Source: an uncultured Woeseiaceae bacterium
GTDB lineage: Bacteria; Pseudomonadota; Gammaproteobacteria; Steroidobacterales; Woeseiaceae
Direction: 5' to 3'
DNA length: 6,650 nt
NCBI GenBank assembly: GCA_945787435.1
Contig: CALZHX010000323.1
Span: 1-6,650 of the forward strand
The translations under genes were made by a program, and so were the position numbers. Of the stretch, positions 4,918-6,650 are shown piece after piece (positions within the stretch are counted from its first letter, which is position 1; each line of letters starts with the position of its first letter). The notes below the pieces were generated by a model. That model had not been told where the DNA came from, ran no database searches, and was given only the letters and a program-made list of their open reading frames with translations.

Positions 4918-6650
4918 TTATCCGGCCTTGCGATCGGACAGTCCAAGCCCCTCCTCGCGAATGTAGCGAATCTCGTCGCGCAGCCTTGCCGCTTCCTCGA
5001 ATTCGAGGTCGCGAGCGTGTTTGAACATCCTCTTTTCCAGCTTGGTCGCCCGCTTCATAAGCTGCTCGGGCGTCATCTGATCGTAATGGGCCCCGTCTTC
5101 CGCGACACGACGCTTGCGTCTGCCTGGCACCGGGTAAGCAGCCTCCATGATATCGGCGACCTGCTTCACTATCGTTGCCGGGGTTATCCCGTGTTCTTTG
5201 TTATGTGCGAGTTGCCGCTCCCGCCGGCGGGTGGTTTCATCGATTGCTCGCTGCATGGAACCGGTCATCCTGTCGGCATACAGGATCGCGGTGCCATGAA
5301 GATGTCGCGCTGCGCGCCCAATCGTCTGTATGAGCGAGCGATCCGAGCGCAGAAAACCTTCCTTGTCTGCATCGAGAATTGCGACCAAAGAAACCTCCGG
5401 CATGTCCAGACCTTCTCGTAACAGGTTGATGCCTACGAGTACGTCGAATGCACCCAGGCGCAGATCGCGAATGATCTCCGTTCGCTCGACTGTCCCGATA
5501 TCCGAGTGCAGGTAGCGCACACGCTTGCCATGCTCCTGCAGGTAATCCGTGAGGTCCTCAGCCATGCGTTTGGTCAGCGTGGTAATCAGGACGCGCTCAT
5601 CCCTGGCCACGCGCTTGGTAATCTCGGAAAGCACATCATCGACCTGGGTCTTGGCGGGCCGGATCTCCATCGCCGGATCGACGAGCCCTGTCGGTCGAAC
5701 CAGTTGTTCGACGGTATTGTCTGTATGTTCGTCCTCGTAATTGCCAGGCGTGGCCGAGGTGTAAATGGTCTGCGGGGCCAGGCTCTCGAACTCATCGAAT
5801 CTCAGTGGTCTGTTGTCGAGCGCGGACGGCAGCCGGAAACCGAATTCAACCAGCGTCTCCTTGCGTGAACGATCGCCTTTGTACATGGCGCCGAGCTGCG
5901 GCACGGTCACGTGGCTCTCATCGATAATCAGGATGGCATTATCAGGCAGGTAATCGAACAGGCATGGCGGTGGCTCGCCCTCTTCCCGGCCAGACAGGTA
6001 GCGCGAGTAGTTCTCGATACCGGCGCAGTAGCCAAGCTCCTTTATCATCTCTAAATCAAATAAAGTTCGCTGTTCAAGTCTTTGAGCTTCAAGAAGTTTT
6101 TCATTCTTCCGGAGGTGGTCCAGGCGCTCACGCAGCTCAACCTTGATCAGGTCGCACGCTGCGAGCAGTTGCTCTCTTGGTGTTACGTAGTGCGTCTTGG
6201 GGAAAATCGTCAGCCTCGGCACGCGGGCCGATACCTCACCCGTGAGTGGATCAAAGTACGACAGTGACTCGATTTCGTCGTCAAACAGCTCAATGCGCAC
6301 CGCATCGCGTTCCGACTCTGCCGGGAATACATCAATAACATCACCCCGCACCCGGTAGGTGCCTTGCGACAAGTCCAGTTCGTTACGCTGATACTGGAGT
6401 TCGGCGAGTCTCCTCAGGAGTTTGCGCTGATCGATTCGGTCGCCGCGATCCAGGTGCAGCACCATGCTGAAGTAGGCCTCCGGATCACCCAAACCATAGA
6501 TCGACGACACCGTTGCGACGATGATCGCATCCGGCCGCTCGAGCAGCGCCTTGGTGGCCGACAGCCGCATCTGCTCGATGTGCTGATTGATCGATGCATC
6601 CTTCTCGATATACGTGTCGGAGCTCGGCACGTAAGCCTCGGGCTGGTAGT
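4918..6650 (-). CDS. uvrB: UvrB, excinuclease ABC subunit B (5' end beyond the window)
   Basis: UvrB is the damage-verification helicase of nucleotide excision repair. It is loaded on DNA by UvrA and then recruits UvrC for the dual incision. The frame is open to the right edge, giving 576 complete residues. The first readable residues, YQPEAYVPSSDT, match E. coli UvrB from about residue 96, so roughly 95 N-terminal residues, including Walker A (GxTGSGKT) and most of the beta-hairpin tyrosines, lie outside. Counting from the first full codon, I see the DESH Walker B box near 243-246, SAT of motif III near 298-300, the motif V/VI block ending QTIGRAAR near 441-448, and a C-terminal UVR (UvrC-binding) motif near 530-566 with EFEEAARLRDEI. 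Inferred full length is about 671, close to E. coli's 673. The GTG at 6630 is an internal valine, not the start. The gene ends 68 bases before the tRNA, with no clear U-tailed terminator between. Family identity is secure. Confidence 0.98.
   Translation of the reverse strand, partial: YQPEAYVPSSDTYIEKDASINQHIEQMRLSATKALLERPDAIIVATVSSIYGLGDPEAYFSMVLHLDRGDRIDQRKLLRRLAELQYQRNELDLSQGTYRVRGDVIDVFPAESERDAVRIELFDDEIESLSYFDPLTGEVSARVPRLTIFPKTHYVTPREQLLAACDLIKVELRERLDHLRKNEKLLEAQRLEQRTLFDLEMIKELGYCAGIENYSRYLSGREEGEPPPCLFDYLPDNAILIIDESHVTVPQLGAMYKGDRSRKETLVEFGFRLPSALDNRPLRFDEFESLAPQTIYTSATPGNYEDEHTDNTVEQLVRPTGLVDPAMEIRPAKTQVDDVLSEITKRVARDERVLITTLTKRMAEDLTDYLQEHGKRVRYLHSDIGTVERTEIIRDLRLGAFDVLVGINLLREGLDMPEVSLVAILDADKEGFLRSDRSLIQTIGRAARHLHGTAILYADRMTGSMQRAIDETTRRRERQLAHNKEHGITPATIVKQVADIMEAAYPVPGRRKRRVAEDGAHYDQMTPEQLMKRATKLEKRMFKHARDLEFEEAARLRDEIRYIREEGLGLSDRKAG

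Noticed and set aside
4510..5421. A 303-codon open frame on the plus strand.
   Set aside because: It runs antisense through the 5' part of infC, the tRNA-Val gene and the 3' part of uvrB. Its product has no recognisable domain, and the minus-strand identities are secure; it is a by-product of codon bias.
6628..6630. GTG as a uvrB start codon.
   Set aside because: The reading frame and UvrB homology continue upstream (YQPEAY) to the window edge; this codon is an internal valine.

Overview
This is a chromosomal housekeeping segment of a gammaproteobacterium. Every gene I can support lies on the minus strand. The evidence for the lineage is the close resemblance, over their whole visible lengths, of the UvrB, IF3, L35, L20, PheS and PheT proteins to Escherichia/Pseudomonas-type homologues, together with the infC-rpmI-rplT-pheS-pheT gene order. 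I cannot name a genus. The sequence looks moderately GC-rich and is tightly packed with genes. I saw no mobile element, CRISPR array, prophage or anomalous gene.

Layout in the direction of transcription (high to low coordinates): the 3' six-sevenths of uvrB (nucleotide excision repair) enters from the right edge and ends at 4918. A possible GC-discriminator promoter follows, then a tRNA-Val(GAC) gene with encoded CCA (4849-4775). Next comes a 184-base stretch holding a candidate promoter and the infC leader. Then infC (IF3), rpmI (L35), rplT (L20), pheS and pheT (the two subunits of phenylalanyl-tRNA synthetase) run in close succession. pheT leaves the window at base 1, about ten residues short of its expected end. 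No stretch of 300 bases lacks a gene.

Functionally, the infC-to-pheT block is one translation operon: an initiation factor, two large-subunit ribosomal proteins and an aminoacyl-tRNA synthetase, next to a tRNA gene. thrS, which precedes infC in E. coli and many relatives, is absent here; uvrB and the tRNA take its place.

The interest lies in the control layer rather than in a new system. infC appears to start at a rare AUC codon with a near-ideal Shine-Dalgarno, the hallmark of IF3 autoregulation. The infC-rpmI gap holds two interleaved perfect inverted repeats that could form a pseudoknot or a two-state switch, where L20 autoregulation would be expected. The rplT-pheS gap holds a 10-bp hairpin but no Phe-rich leader peptide of the pheM type. 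I did not find a previously undescribed system.
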